A stretch of 64,000 nt of DNA from Actinomadura barringtoniae (GCF_017573505.1 NZ_JAGEOJ010000019.1:166768-230767), one strand, 5' to 3'; shown: positions 31,768 through 40,465, numbered from the stretch's first letter. Notes: generated by a model from the letters alone, not told the origin. Made by a program: numbers and translations.

Positions 31768-33747
31768 CTACACCGGATCCACCTCTTCGCTCGGGTGCGC
31801 GGCCTGGTAGGCGGCGGCCTGCAGGGTGTAGAGCTCGGCGTAGAGGCCGCCGAGCGCCATCAGGGCGGCGTGGTCGCCCTCCTCGATCACCACGCCCTTG
31901 TCGAGAACGTAGATGCGGTCGGCCTGCCGCACGCTGGCGAGCCGGTGCGTGATCAGCAGGACCGTACGGCCGTCGGAGTGCGTGCGGATGCGGTCGAACA
32001 GGTGGTGCTCGGCGCGGGCGTCCAGCGCGGCGGTCGGCTCGTCGCAGATCAGCAGGGGAGCGTCGCGGTAGAAGCCGCGCGCGACCGCCAGCCGCTGCCA
32101 CTGGCCGCCCGACAGCTCCGCGCCGCCGTCGAACCGGCGGTCCAGCAGCGTGTCGTAGCCCTTGGCCAAGCCGTCCACGACCTCGTCGGCGCCCGAGGCG
32201 CGCGCGGCCGCCAGCACCAGCGCGTCGCCGTCCATGCGGCCCATCGTGATGTTCTGGCGGGCGGTCATCGGCCAGTGCGTGTACTCCTGCGCGATGACCG
32301 CGATGTGCTCCCACAGATGCTGCGGGGGAACGTCGTGCAGCGAGACGTCGTCCCAGCGCACGTCGCCGCCGTCGGGGTCGTACAGGCCCGCCATCACCTT
32401 GGCCAGCGTCGTCTTGCCCGAGCCGTTCTCGCCGACCAGCGCGACCACCTCGCCGCGCCGCAGTTCCAGCGAGATCCCGTTGAGTGAGGCGCGCTGAGCG
32501 CCCGGATAGGTGAACGTGACGTCCTCCACCACGATCCGCTCGAAGTCGGCCGGCAGCGTGCCGGACGGCCCGCCCTCCGGCACGCGCGTCTCGGCTTCGT
32601 TGCAGAACGTCAGGTAGTCGCCGAAGTACAGGCCCTCCTCGTAGCAGCGGTTCACCGCGAAGACCAGGTTGGACAGCGAGCTCTGCCCGGCGCGGATCGC
32701 CAGCACGGCCGTGCCCGCGACCGCGAGCGGGACCAGGCCCTTCCACAGCATCAGCCCGAGCGCGAGGTAGACGGCGCCGGTCGCCAGGCCCTGCATGATG
32801 TCGCCGAAGATCTTGACGACGGTCTGGCGTCGCGCGAGCTTCAGCTTGGCCCCGCGCTCGTACGCCGCGAACCGGTCGTACTCCTCCAGCAGGAACTCGC
32901 GCATGGTGAACGAGCGCACCTCGGCCGCGTGCCGCCGGTCGGCCATCAGGTCCGACAGGATCCACTTGCGGCGCGCGACCCCGACCAGCGTCAGCTCGGT
33001 GAGGTACTCCATGCGCGCCGAACGCACCGACGCCCAGCCGCGCGGCACCGCGGTGAGCAGGAGCAGCGGCAGCAGCAGTGGATGCAGCACGCCCAGCGTC
33101 AGCGCGGCGGCGATCACGCCGACCGCGCCGGTGAGGACGTCGACCGCCGTCTGAACGACCCGGGGCGCCGACGCCATGCCCCGCGACTGCGCCCGCTGCA
33201 GATCATCGAGGAAGTCCGAGTCGTCCAGCGCCGCCAGATGAACCGCGGTGGTCAGCTCGTACAGGCGCAGCTCGACCAGCCGCTCGACCTGCGGCTCCAG
33301 CCGCGACTGCGCCCAGCCCGCGATCGCCTGCAGGCCCGCCCGCAGCGCCGCCGCCCCCGCCACCACGACCAGTGACGGCAGCGCGGCCCGCACCCGGTCG
33401 GGGGTCGGGCCGGCCGCGAACAGCGCGGTCAGCACGCCGGTCGTGGCCAGCAGCCCGAACGCGGTGAAGAACCCCGCCGCCAGGTTGAGGGAGATCGTCA
33501 CCGCCGTGTCCAGGCGGCTCGCCCGCCAGGCCAGCCTGGCCGACTGGGCGATCACCGCGGGCAACCGGGTCGCCATCGTGCGCATGCTGGTCTCGACCAG
33601 CTCGCCGGTGTGCCGCGTCCAGCGGTGTTCCGACAGGTCAGGCATGGCCTCGGAGATCTCCCGCGGCTCTGGGGAACGGGCCCTGTCCTTCTTGTTGTCC
33701 TTCTTAGGGAGGAGGAAACGGACCGAGAATCTTCGCCGAGAAGCCAT
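31768..33747 (-). CDS. ABC transporter, fused permease and ATP-binding protein
   Basis: The ATG at 33747 follows GAAGGGC and gives 659 residues; the frame is open to 33879, and a start near 33651 is also possible. Residues about 70-390 are an ABC exporter membrane domain of five to six helices. The C-terminal ATPase has Walker A GENGSGKTT, Q-loop IAVIAQEYTHWPM, signature LSGGQWQRLAVARG, Walker B LLICDEPTAALD and switch His in LLITHRL. A half-transporter, it probably homodimerises because no partner gene adjoins. Its substrate is unknown. It is divergent from the LCP gene. Confidence 0.93.
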   Translation of the reverse strand: MASRRRFSVRFLLPKKDNKKDRARSPEPREISEAMPDLSEHRWTRHTGELVETSMRTMATRLPAVIAQSARLAWRASRLDTAVTISLNLAAGFFTAFGLLATTGVLTALFAAGPTPDRVRAALPSLVVVAGAAALRAGLQAIAGWAQSRLEPQVERLVELRLYELTTAVHLAALDDSDFLDDLQRAQSRGMASAPRVVQTAVDVLTGAVGVIAAALTLGVLHPLLLPLLLLTAVPRGWASVRSARMEYLTELTLVGVARRKWILSDLMADRRHAAEVRSFTMREFLLEEYDRFAAYERGAKLKLARRQTVVKIFGDIMQGLATGAVYLALGLMLWKGLVPLAVAGTAVLAIRAGQSSLSNLVFAVNRCYEEGLYFGDYLTFCNEAETRVPEGGPSGTLPADFERIVVEDVTFTYPGAQRASLNGISLELRRGEVVALVGENGSGKTTLAKVMAGLYDPDGGDVRWDDVSLHDVPPQHLWEHIAVIAQEYTHWPMTARQNITMGRMDGDALVLAAARASGADEVVDGLAKGYDTLLDRRFDGGAELSGGQWQRLAVARGFYRDAPLLICDEPTAALDARAEHHLFDRIRTHSDGRTVLLITHRLASVRQADRIYVLDKGVVIEEGDHAALMALGGLYAELYTLQAAAYQAAHPSEEVDPV

Positions 33748-34009
33748 CCACAGCCCTTCGCCGCACGTATCACCAGAAGCCGGCACCGTCCGAGGGGGGA
33801 TGACCCGCCACGCCCCCCGGCCGACTTCGTCGGACTCAGTGTGACCCGTACGAGTGACAGTCTTTACCTCAGAAGTCACATAGCGTGGTTATTTGTAGCT
33901 GTGGACAATCATGCGCTGGATGGACGCACAGACCGCCAGGGTTGTCTAGGGTCGATGACGTTGACCGAGAACCCGGCCCGGGGGCTGGAGACGAGAGGAC
34001 GGTAACCGC

Positions 34010-35098
34010 GTGGCGCGCAGCAGGCACGGCTCTGCCTCGGCGGAGTATCCCTACGGCCACGAACAGGATCCCTACGGGGATCCGCACGCGGGTGATCAGC
34101 TCGCCGGCTACGGGCACGACGATTACGACGAGCCGCCCCGCCTGCGGCGCCGCCGCAGGCGCTGGCCGATGATCCTCGGGATCGTCGTCGTGGTGCTGCT
34201 GGTGATCACCGTCGGCGGCTACTTCTACCTGGACTCCCGCCTGAAGCGCGAGGCGGTGCTCAAGGACTACTCCGGGCGGCCCAGTGACACCCCGGGCACC
34301 AACTGGCTGGTGGTCGGTTCCGACAGCCGCGCGGGACTGACCAAGTCCGACCAGAAGAAGCTCGCCACCGGCTATGCCGCCGGGAAGCGGACCGACTCGA
34401 TGATGCTGCTGCACTACGGCGACGGCGGCACGTCGCTGATCAGCCTCCCGCGCGACTCCTACGTGCCGATCCCCGGCCACGGCACCCACAAGCTGAACTC
34501 CGCCTTCAACTACGGCCCGAGCACGCTGGTGCAGACCGTGGAACAGGCCACCGGCGTGCGGATCGACCACTACGCCGAGATCGGCTTCGGCGGGTTCGTC
34601 GGCGTGGTGGACGCGATCGGTGGGGTCAAGATCTGCGTCAAGTCCAAGATGAAGGACCACAAGGCCGGTCTCGACCTCCAGCCGGGCTGCCAGAACCTCA
34701 GCGGCAGCCAGGCGCTCGGCTACGTCCGTACCCGCGCCACCGCCCGCGCCGACCTCGACCGCATCGAGCACCAGAGGCAGTTCTTCAGCGCGCTCATGAA
34801 GAAGTCCACGAGCCCGGGCGTCATGCTCAACCCGTTCCGCAGCATCCCGCTGGCGATGAACGCCACCAGCAACTTCCTCGTCGACGACAACGACCACCTG
34901 TACGACCTGGTCCGCATGATGTGGGCCATGAAGGGCGTCTCGGGCGGCGACGGCGTGACCGGTTCGGTCCCCGTCGGCGGCTTCGGCAACAGGCCCGGGG
35001 ACGGTTCGGTCGTGCTGTGGGACAAGGCCAAGGCGAGCAAGCTGTTCGACGCGCTCAAGAACGATCAGCCCGTGCCCAAGGACGCCGTCACCAACTAG
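34010..35098 (+). CDS. LytR-CpsA-Psr (LCP) family cell-wall glycopolymer ligase
   Basis: A GTG start after GAGAGGACGG gives 362 residues. A charged cytoplasmic N-terminus (about 55 residues, ending RRRRRRWP) precedes one membrane helix (about 56-78), with the catalytic domain outside the cell. LCP motifs are present: NWLVVGSDSRAG, KRTDSMMLLH with the Arg-Thr-Asp of the pyrophosphate site, SLPRDSYVPIPG, HKLNSAFNYG and YVRTRATARADLDRIEHQRQF. LCP enzymes transfer polyprenyl-linked glycopolymers such as teichoic acid or arabinogalactan to peptidoglycan. Confidence 0.95.
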   Translation: MARSRHGSASAEYPYGHEQDPYGDPHAGDQLAGYGHDDYDEPPRLRRRRRRWPMILGIVVVVLLVITVGGYFYLDSRLKREAVLKDYSGRPSDTPGTNWLVVGSDSRAGLTKSDQKKLATGYAAGKRTDSMMLLHYGDGGTSLISLPRDSYVPIPGHGTHKLNSAFNYGPSTLVQTVEQATGVRIDHYAEIGFGGFVGVVDAIGGVKICVKSKMKDHKAGLDLQPGCQNLSGSQALGYVRTRATARADLDRIEHQRQFFSALMKKSTSPGVMLNPFRSIPLAMNATSNFLVDDNDHLYDLVRMMWAMKGVSGGDGVTGSVPVGGFGNRPGDGSVVLWDKAKASKLFDALKNDQPVPKDAVTN

Positions 35099-35157
35099 CT
35101 CCCGCGGCGCGGCCCCGCTTGGATGCCCCGGCTCTGCCATCTGGCTAGAGTCGGGGC

Positions 35158-35484
35158 ATGTCCGATGTCACGCCCGACTCCTCCGCCTCCGGCTCCGCCG
35201 CGTCCGACTCCGGGGTCGACGCCGAGCTGGAGAAGCTGTCGTCCAAGGAACTCCACGACAGGGCCGTCAAACTGGCAAGGGATCGTCACGATCTCGGCTT
35301 CACGTGGGAGCTGCTGCGTTCGATCCCGGCCGCGGCCGCCTCGATCGGCGACACCGACCGCGCCGACTTCGACATGCTGCACGGCCTGTCCCTGTGGGAG
35401 GAGTTCACCCACGCCGGGGAGGGCGAACTCGCCGACGCCCTCCGGCCCGTCTATCTCGACTACCTGAGCAAGCACAACGGCTGA
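35158..35484 (+). CDS. Conserved-looking small hypothetical protein
   Basis: A protein of 108 residues. A Ser/Ala/Asp-rich flexible N-terminus (about 25 residues) is followed by a compact helical part: LEKLSSKELHDRAVKLARDR, FTWELLRSIPAAAASIGD and FDMLHGLSLWEEFTHAGEG. No signal peptide or membrane helix is present. I do not recognise a named family. Confidence 0.7.
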   Translation: MSDVTPDSSASGSAASDSGVDAELEKLSSKELHDRAVKLARDRHDLGFTWELLRSIPAAAASIGDTDRADFDMLHGLSLWEEFTHAGEGELADALRPVYLDYLSKHNG

Positions 35485-35673
35485 TAGTTGCGCGACGGGC
35501 ACTAATGAAACTTGCGCGAGTACCGCGACCGAACGTCCGGTAATCGCACAAATCCCCCTCGTGGCCGCCAAAGGTTGCGGCGGCTGACGTTCTCTTTGCC
35601 GTGCCTTGGCCGGGTCTCATCCACTGCCGGGAATCACTCTCGGTAAGTATGTGACTGCGAGAGGTGGGCAGAC

Positions 35674-35829
35674 GTGAACAAGAAGCATCTGAAGCTGGCG
35701 GCGATCGCTTTCGTCGCTTGGTACGTCATCAGCAGACCCGAGGGGGCGGCCAATCTGGTGAACAGTGCGCTCGGCGGTCTCGGCAACGCCGCCGAGTCGT
35801 TGTCCCAGTTCGTGAGCGCCATCCCCTGA
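35674..35829 (+). CDS. Tiny membrane protein, paralogue 1
   Basis: A GTG start after GAGAGGTGGG encodes 51 residues: MNKKHLKLAAIAFVAWYVIS then RPEGAANLVNSALGGLGNAA and a short tail. A short basic N-terminus precedes a single hydrophobic stretch (about 8-20), then an amphipathic helix rich in Gly, Ala, Asn and Leu. The layout is the same as the paralogue at 36002. A hairpin follows. The function is unknown. Confidence 0.75.
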   Translation: MNKKHLKLAAIAFVAWYVISRPEGAANLVNSALGGLGNAAESLSQFVSAIP

Positions 35830-35846
35830 TCCGGGAGCTCCGCTCG

Positions 35847-35872
35847 GCCCCGTACCCGGTGTGGTGCGGGGC
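35847..35872. terminator. Hairpin after the first tiny membrane-protein gene
   Basis: Arms GCCCCGTACC and GGTGCGGGGC pair over 10 bp (one T/G wobble) with a 6-base loop, followed by CTCTTTC. It lies 17 bp after the stop. Confidence 0.75.
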
Positions 35873-36001
35873 TCTTTCGCGCGTGGCCATCCCGCGCTAG
35901 CGCCGCGGTCACAGTAAAATCGCGCTTTGCGAGCAGGAGCAGCTGGGCACAATTGAATCGGGTCAGTGTGTCGCTGCGAAACAACCAGGGACGGCGTACG
36001 G

Positions 36002-36166
36002 ATGAAGAAGAACCTCCGCTATGTGGCCATCGCCTTCGTCATCTTCTACTTGCTGAGCAAACCCACCGAGGCCGCCGGCGTGGTCAACAACGCTTTCGAC
36101 CAGCTCGGCAAGGCCGGTAACCAGGTCGCCGCCTTCCTCGGCGGACTGAACGCCCTTGGCAACTGA
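36002..36166 (+). CDS. Tiny membrane protein, paralogue 2
   Basis: The ATG at 36002 encodes 54 residues: MKKNLRYVAIAFVIFYLLSK then PTEAAGVVNNAFDQLGKAGN and a Gly/Ala-rich end. It aligns with the 35674 protein throughout: a basic start, AIAFVxxYxxSxP, AAxxVNxA, then LGxxGN. The pair arose by duplication and both genes keep their own ribosome sites. The frame is open further upstream (35966), but the paralogue alignment fixes this start. Confidence 0.75.
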   Translation: MKKNLRYVAIAFVIFYLLSKPTEAAGVVNNAFDQLGKAGNQVAAFLGGLNALGN

Positions 36167-36199
36167 TCCGAGCGGGCGCCGGTCTTCTAAGATCGGCTC

Positions 36200-36685
36200 A
36201 TGTCCGTCTATGAGGTAGAGATCGCCGGTCTGCAGGGTGGCTCCGCGGATCTGGCGCAGTATCGGGGCAAGGCCGTGCTCATCGTCAACGTCGCCTCCAA
36301 GTGCGGCCTGACCCCGCAGTACGCCGGGCTTGAGAAGCTTCAGGAGCGGTTCGCCGGGAGCGGGTTCACCGTCCTCGGCGTTCCCTGCAACCAGTTCATG
36401 GGGCAGGAGCCCGGCTCGGCCGAGGAGATCGCGCAGTTCTGCTCGGCCACCTACGGCGTCACGTTCCCGATGACCGAGAAGGTCGAGGTCAACGGGGCGG
36501 GCCGGCACCCGCTCTACGACGAGTTGGTCGGCACCGCCGACGCCGAGGGGCACACCGGTGACATCCGCTGGAACTTCGAGAAGTTCCTGATCGCTCCGGA
36601 CGGCAGCGTCGCCGCCCGCTTCGCGCCGCAGGCCGAACCCGAGTCCACCGAGGTCGTCGGCGCCATCGAGAAGAACCTGCCGTAA
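36200..36685 (+). CDS. Glutathione peroxidase family thiol peroxidase
   Basis: A protein of 161 residues, the standard length. It has NVASKCGLTPQYAGLEKL with peroxidatic Cys35, GVPCNQFMGQEPG with the conserved Gln, and WNFEKFLI with the catalytic Trp-Asn. Cys81 in FCSATYG lies where the resolving Cys is found in thioredoxin-dependent members, so the reductant is probably thioredoxin or mycothiol rather than glutathione. No signal peptide, so cytosolic. It reduces peroxides. Confidence 0.96.
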   Translation: MSVYEVEIAGLQGGSADLAQYRGKAVLIVNVASKCGLTPQYAGLEKLQERFAGSGFTVLGVPCNQFMGQEPGSAEEIAQFCSATYGVTFPMTEKVEVNGAGRHPLYDELVGTADAEGHTGDIRWNFEKFLIAPDGSVAARFAPQAEPESTEVVGAIEKNLP

Positions 36686-36713
36686 CACCCGGCTCCCTGG
36701 TTGCACGCTATTC

Positions 36714-36738
36714 GACGTCACGTCTACGTTGTGGCGTC
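36714..36738. promoter_or_regulatory. Imperfect palindrome upstream of the SDR gene
   Basis: GACGTCAC (36714-36721) and GTGGCGTC (36731-36738) form an inverted repeat with one mismatch about 40 bp before the SDR start. The 12-mer CGACGTCACGTC here is identical to the core of the palindrome upstream of the TetR gene at 40422-40997. Confidence 0.55.
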
Positions 36739-36777
36739 AGACACGGTGCTGTCGGAACACGGCGGTGGAGGTGGCCC

Positions 36778-37686
36778 ATGGGCTGGACTGCGGACGACAT
36801 CCCGGACCTGAGCGGGCGGCGGGCGATCGTGACCGGCGCCAACAGCGGCCTGGGCTACCACACCGCCCTGCAGCTCGCCCGGCACGGCGCGACCGTGGTG
36901 ATGGCCTGCCGCAGCGCCGAACGCGGCCAGGAGGCCTACGACCGCGTGATGGCCGCCGTGCCGAAGGGCGACGTCACGCTCGCACCGCTCGACCTGGCGG
37001 ACCTGTCCTCCGTGCGCGCGTTCGCCGCACGGCAGGACGGGCCGCTGGACGTCCTGGTCAACAACGCGGGCGTGATGGCCATCCCGCGCCGCAGCACCGC
37101 CGACGGCTTCGAGATGCAGTTCGGCACCAACCACCTCGGCCACTTCGCGCTCACCGGCCTGCTCCTGCCCGCACTGCTCGCCGCCGGCGCGCCGCGCGTG
37201 GTGACCGTCGCGAGCGCCGTCGGCTACCTCGGCCGCCTGCGCTTCGACGACCTTCAGGGCGAACGGCGCTACAACAAGTGGAGCGCGTACGCCCAGTCCA
37301 AGTTCGCCAACCTGGTCTTCGCCAAGGAACTCGACCGACGCGTCGAAGCCCTGACCAGCATGGCCTCCCATCCCGGCTACGCGGCCACCAACCTCCAGAC
37401 GGCCGGCCCGAAGATGTCGGGCCGGAAGCTGGAGGAGAAGGGCGCGGAGGTCGTGAGCGCCGTGATCGGCCAGTCGGCCGCCTCCGGCGCGCTTCCCTCG
37501 CTGTACGCGGCGACGGCTCCAGTCGTGCGGGGCGGCGCGGTCTACGGCCCGCGCATCGCCCAGTACCGGGGCGCGCCCGCCCGCGTCTTCGCCCCTCCCG
37601 CGGCCGGCAAGCCCGAGCTCGGACGCCGCCTCTGGAAGGTCTCCGAGGACCTCACCGGCGTCACGTACGACCTCCCCGCCAACTAG
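36778..37686 (+). CDS. Short-chain dehydrogenase/reductase
   Basis: A protein of 302 residues. The NAD(P)-binding motif is TGANSGLG near residues 19-26, followed by MACRS with Arg suggesting NADP preference. Later come the structural NNAGVM, catalytic Ser in TVASAVGYLG and the active-site YAQSK. A ribosome site GGAGGTGG precedes the ATG. The sequence resembles retinol-dehydrogenase-like/WWOX-type actinobacterial SDRs of unassigned substrate. A palindrome upstream shares its core with the operator of the TetR gene at 40422. Confidence 0.93.
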   Translation: MGWTADDIPDLSGRRAIVTGANSGLGYHTALQLARHGATVVMACRSAERGQEAYDRVMAAVPKGDVTLAPLDLADLSSVRAFAARQDGPLDVLVNNAGVMAIPRRSTADGFEMQFGTNHLGHFALTGLLLPALLAAGAPRVVTVASAVGYLGRLRFDDLQGERRYNKWSAYAQSKFANLVFAKELDRRVEALTSMASHPGYAATNLQTAGPKMSGRKLEEKGAEVVSAVIGQSAASGALPSLYAATAPVVRGGAVYGPRIAQYRGAPARVFAPPAAGKPELGRRLWKVSEDLTGVTYDLPAN

Positions 37687-38090
37687 CCGATCACAACCCG
37701 CCTGCCAAGGCCGAGCCGCCGAAAGGCTGCGCATCCGGGAGGCTGCGCATCCGGGAGGCTGCGCATCCGGGAGGCTGCGCATCCGGGAGGCTGCGCATCC
37801 GGGAGGCTGCGCGTTCGGGAGGCTGCGCGTCCGGGAGGCTGCGTGGTTAGGGGCCGCGCGGTCGGGGGGCCGCGCGGGCGGTCGGGCGTTCGGGAGGCCG
37901 CGCGGGCGGTCGGGAGGCTGCGCGTTCGGGAGGCTGCGCGTTCGGAAGGCTGCGTGGTTGGGGGCTGCGCGTTCGGGGGGCCGCGTGGTTGGGAGGCCGG
38001 GCGTTCGGGGGGCCGCGTGGTTGGGCGGTCGGGAGGCCGGGAGGCTGGGCGGTCGGGAGGCCGGGCGGTCGGGAGGCCGGCGGTCGGGAT
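37687..38090. repeat. Minisatellite field between convergent genes (16-bp units)
   Basis: From 37725 five identical 16-bp units (GGCTGCGCATCCGGGA) are followed by variants of the same unit to about 37852. Degenerate copies with GGCCGCGTGGTTGGG-like sequence then run up to the TetR stop codon. The 16-bp unit keeps no frame, and the apparent frames across it are artefacts. It fills the whole gap between two convergent genes. Confidence 0.9.
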
Positions 38091-38723
38091 TTAGTCTGCG
38101 CGGTCGGGTGGCGCGACTGCGCGCAGGCCCTCGACCAGGAGATCGACGGCGAAGCGGAACGAGGCGGCGTCGTCGTCCGGCCCCTGCCGAAGGGCCAGCG
38201 CGGCGGCCATGCTGGGGAAGCGGCTTCTGACCTCGGCGAGAGCCTCGGGCGTGACGTCGGTCAGGGCCTGCTCCTCCACGGTCCGGCCGATCACCAGTTG
38301 CAGCACCGTTCCGGCGCCCCTGGAGGCGTCGGCGAGGTCGAGCCCGGCGGCCTCGTGCAGGACCTCGACGATCCGTTCGGCGACCGCACCCAGCGCGACC
38401 GCGCGGTGCAGGCCCGCGCCCAGGGCCACGGCGCCGCCGTCTCGGTGGGCGAGCAGGGCCTCGTGCAGCAGGCCGGCGGTCCGGCGCAGCCAGTCGGGCC
38501 ATGCGGCGGGGTCGGACGGGCCCGCGAGCTCGGGGACCAGCGGGGCCACGATGACGTCGGTCATGTGGTCGAGCAGCGCCCGCTTGCTCGGCACGTGCCA
38601 GTACAGCGCCGGGGCCTGGACGCCCAGCTCGCCCGCCAGCCTGCGCAGCGACAGCTTCTCCAGGCCGTTCTCGTCCAGCAGCCGCAGGGCCGTCCGGACC
38701 ACCTGATCGCGTTCGATTCCCAT
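38091..38723 (-). CDS. TetR-family regulator (TetR_C class)
   Basis: A protein of 210 residues. The N-terminal HTH has IERDQVVRTALRLLDENGLE, then LSLRRLAGELGVQAPALYWH with the YWHVPSK end typical of tetracycline-repressor-class proteins. The C-terminal ligand domain is TetR_C-like. It is divergent from a flavin monooxygenase gene, and the 71-bp gap contains two palindromes CTTAAC..GTTAAG. The tetR/tetX-like layout suggests that it represses the monooxygenase and itself and is released by that enzyme's substrate. Its stop codon abuts a minisatellite field. Confidence 0.95.
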   Translation of the reverse strand: MGIERDQVVRTALRLLDENGLEKLSLRRLAGELGVQAPALYWHVPSKRALLDHMTDVIVAPLVPELAGPSDPAAWPDWLRRTAGLLHEALLAHRDGGAVALGAGLHRAVALGAVAERIVEVLHEAAGLDLADASRGAGTVLQLVIGRTVEEQALTDVTPEALAEVRSRFPSMAAALALRQGPDDDAASFRFAVDLLVEGLRAVAPPDRAD

Positions 38724-38735
38724 TCCGGTTGACAG

Positions 38736-38749
38736 CTTAACGCGTTAAG
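38736..38749. promoter_or_regulatory. TetR operator 1, perfect palindrome CTTAACGCGTTAAG
   Basis: A perfect 14-bp palindrome 13 bp upstream of the TetR start. The arms CTTAAC/GTTAAG recur in operator 2 exactly 38 bp away. Confidence 0.85.
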
Positions 38750-38773
38750 GGGAGGCTGTGGCTCGGGCGGCTA

Positions 38774-38787
38774 CTTAACAAGTTAAG
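38774..38787. promoter_or_regulatory. TetR operator 2, CTTAACAAGTTAAG
   Basis: The same arms CTTAAC/GTTAAG around AA. The right end overlaps the ribosome site (AAGGAG) of the monooxygenase, so bound repressor would block its expression directly. Confidence 0.85.
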
Positions 38788-38794
38788 GAGAGTC

Positions 38795-40465
38795 GTGGAC
38801 ACCGACGTGATCATCTCCGGGGCGGGGCCGGTGGGGCTGATGCTGGCCACCGAGCTGGCGCTGCACGGCGTGGGCGTGATCGTGCTGGAGCGGTCGACCG
38901 AGCCGTCACCGATGCTGAAGGCCTTCGGGCTGCACCCGCGCTGCGCCGAGACGATGGAGCTGCGCGGCCTGGTCGCCCCGATGGAGGCGATGCGGGAACG
39001 GATGGGGCCCGGCGGCGGGATGCCGGGCATGACCGAGGCGATGGTGCGGCCGGCGATGCCGCGCGCCCACTTCGCGGGCATCCGCAAGATCCGGCTGGAC
39101 GTCCTGGACACCACCCGGCCCGGGCTGCTGGGCATCTCCCAGGGCGGCGTGGAGACGGTCCTGGCCGAACGGGCCGCGGAACTCGGCGTCGAGGTGCGCA
39201 AGGGCACGGCCCTGACCGGACTGACGCAGGACGCGGACGGGGTGACCGTCCGGTCCGAGCAGGGCGATGAGCTGCGGGCCCGTTACCTCGTCGGGTGCGA
39301 CGGCGGCCGTAGCACCGTGCGCAAGCTGGCCGGGTTCGCCTTCCCCGGCTGGAACCCGACCATCACCGGCCGGCTCGCCGGGGTCACGGTCCCCGACCTG
39401 ATCGCCGAGCCCGGGATGGGATGGCACCGGCTGCCGGGCGGCATCCTGCAGATCCTGCCGGGCCGGGTGATCGCCGTGGAGTTCGACGGCGCCCCCGAGG
39501 CGGGCGGTGCGTCGGGACCGAACGGCGCGCCGGGCGCGGGCGGCGCGTCGGGCCTCGACGGCGCGCCCGAGCCGGACGCCGCGTCGGGATCGGACGCTGC
39601 GTCCGAGCCGGAGGCTGTGCCGGGATCGGACGGCGCGCCGGAGTCGGGCGGCGTGTCGGGATCGGACGGTGCGTCCGAGGAGGGCAGGGCCGGGCTGGCC
39701 GCCGCGTTCAGCCGGGTCGCCGGGCGGCCGATCGAGGTGCCGGGGGAGATCGCCTGGAGCACGCGGTTCACCGACAACACGCGCCTGGCCGACACCTACC
39801 GGCGCGGCCGGGTGCTCCTCGCCGGCGACGCCGCCCACGTGCACTCGCCGTTCGGCGGCCAGGGCCTCAACCTCGGGCTGCAGGACGCGGTCAACCTCGG
39901 CTGGAAGCTGGCCGCCGCGGTGGCCGGGTGGGCGCCGGAGGACCTGCTCGACAGCTACGGCCGGGAACGGCGGCCGATCGCCGCCCGGGTGCTCCACAAC
40001 ACCCGGGCCCAGGTCGCGCTGATGAACCCCGACCCCCGGATGGACCCGCTGTACGAGCTGTTCGGCGAGCTGCTCGACCTCCCCGAGGCCAACCGGCACA
40101 TCGCCGGGATGCTGAGCGGCCTGGAGGTCGAGTACGACCTCGATGACGCCGATCCCATGGTCGGCGCCTTCGTTCCCGACCTGCACGCCGAGGGCCGGTC
40201 GGTGCGGGAGCTCTGCGAGCCCGGCCTGCCGGTGCTTCTGGACGGCGGTTCGGAGACGGTCCGGTCGGTGGCCGCGGGCTGGCTGGACCGGGTGACGGTC
40301 GTGCCGTACGCCGGGCAGGCCGTGCTGATCCGGCCGGACGGCTACGTGGCGTGGGCGGGCGCCGACGCCGACGGGCTGGCGGACGCGCTGGGCCGCTGGT
40401 TCGGGCGTCCCGGCGAGCCGGTCAGTCCAGGCCGTGAAGCGCCTGGGCTACCGCGGCCGCGATGA
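38795..40465 (+). CDS. FAD-dependent aromatic monooxygenase (group A, PHBH-like)
   Basis: A GTG start after AGGAG encodes 556 residues. The FAD site shows ISGAGPVGLMLATELALHG, a ligand Glu in VLERSTEPS, the DG motif GCDGGRSTVRKLAG and GDAAHVHSPFGGQGLNLGLQ. A thioredoxin-like C-terminal region ends the protein, as in RdmE/PgaE polyketide hydroxylases and Rox rifampicin monooxygenases. Residues about 231-297 are a Gly/Ala/Ser/Asp/Glu low-complexity repeat inserted in the substrate domain, which relatives lack. The 3' end overlaps a convergent TetR gene by 44 bp. It probably hydroxylates an aromatic antibiotic or polyketide; regulation by the divergent TetR is inferred. Confidence 0.92.
   Translation: MDTDVIISGAGPVGLMLATELALHGVGVIVLERSTEPSPMLKAFGLHPRCAETMELRGLVAPMEAMRERMGPGGGMPGMTEAMVRPAMPRAHFAGIRKIRLDVLDTTRPGLLGISQGGVETVLAERAAELGVEVRKGTALTGLTQDADGVTVRSEQGDELRARYLVGCDGGRSTVRKLAGFAFPGWNPTITGRLAGVTVPDLIAEPGMGWHRLPGGILQILPGRVIAVEFDGAPEAGGASGPNGAPGAGGASGLDGAPEPDAASGSDAASEPEAVPGSDGAPESGGVSGSDGASEEGRAGLAAAFSRVAGRPIEVPGEIAWSTRFTDNTRLADTYRRGRVLLAGDAAHVHSPFGGQGLNLGLQDAVNLGWKLAAAVAGWAPEDLLDSYGRERRPIAARVLHNTRAQVALMNPDPRMDPLYELFGELLDLPEANRHIAGMLSGLEVEYDLDDADPMVGAFVPDLHAEGRSVRELCEPGLPVLLDGGSETVRSVAAGWLDRVTVVPYAGQAVLIRPDGYVAWAGADADGLADALGRWFGRPGEPVSPGREAPGLPRPR
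39487..39687 (+). repeat. In-frame degenerate repeat in the monooxygenase
   Basis: About 200 bp encode imperfect repeats of the type GAPExGGASGxD, rich in Gly, Ala, Ser, Pro, Asp and Glu. The array interrupts the substrate-binding sheet between LPGRVIAVEFD and GRAGLAAAFSRV, which read as continuous in the family. Confidence 0.8.

Noticed and set aside
37725..38090. Possible CRISPR array
   Set aside because: Units of 16 bp are contiguous with no unique spacers and no cas genes are present, so it is a minisatellite.
37843..38732. Plus-strand frames across the 16-bp minisatellite
   Set aside because: They encode only Gly/Arg repeats from the array and then run antisense to the TetR gene.
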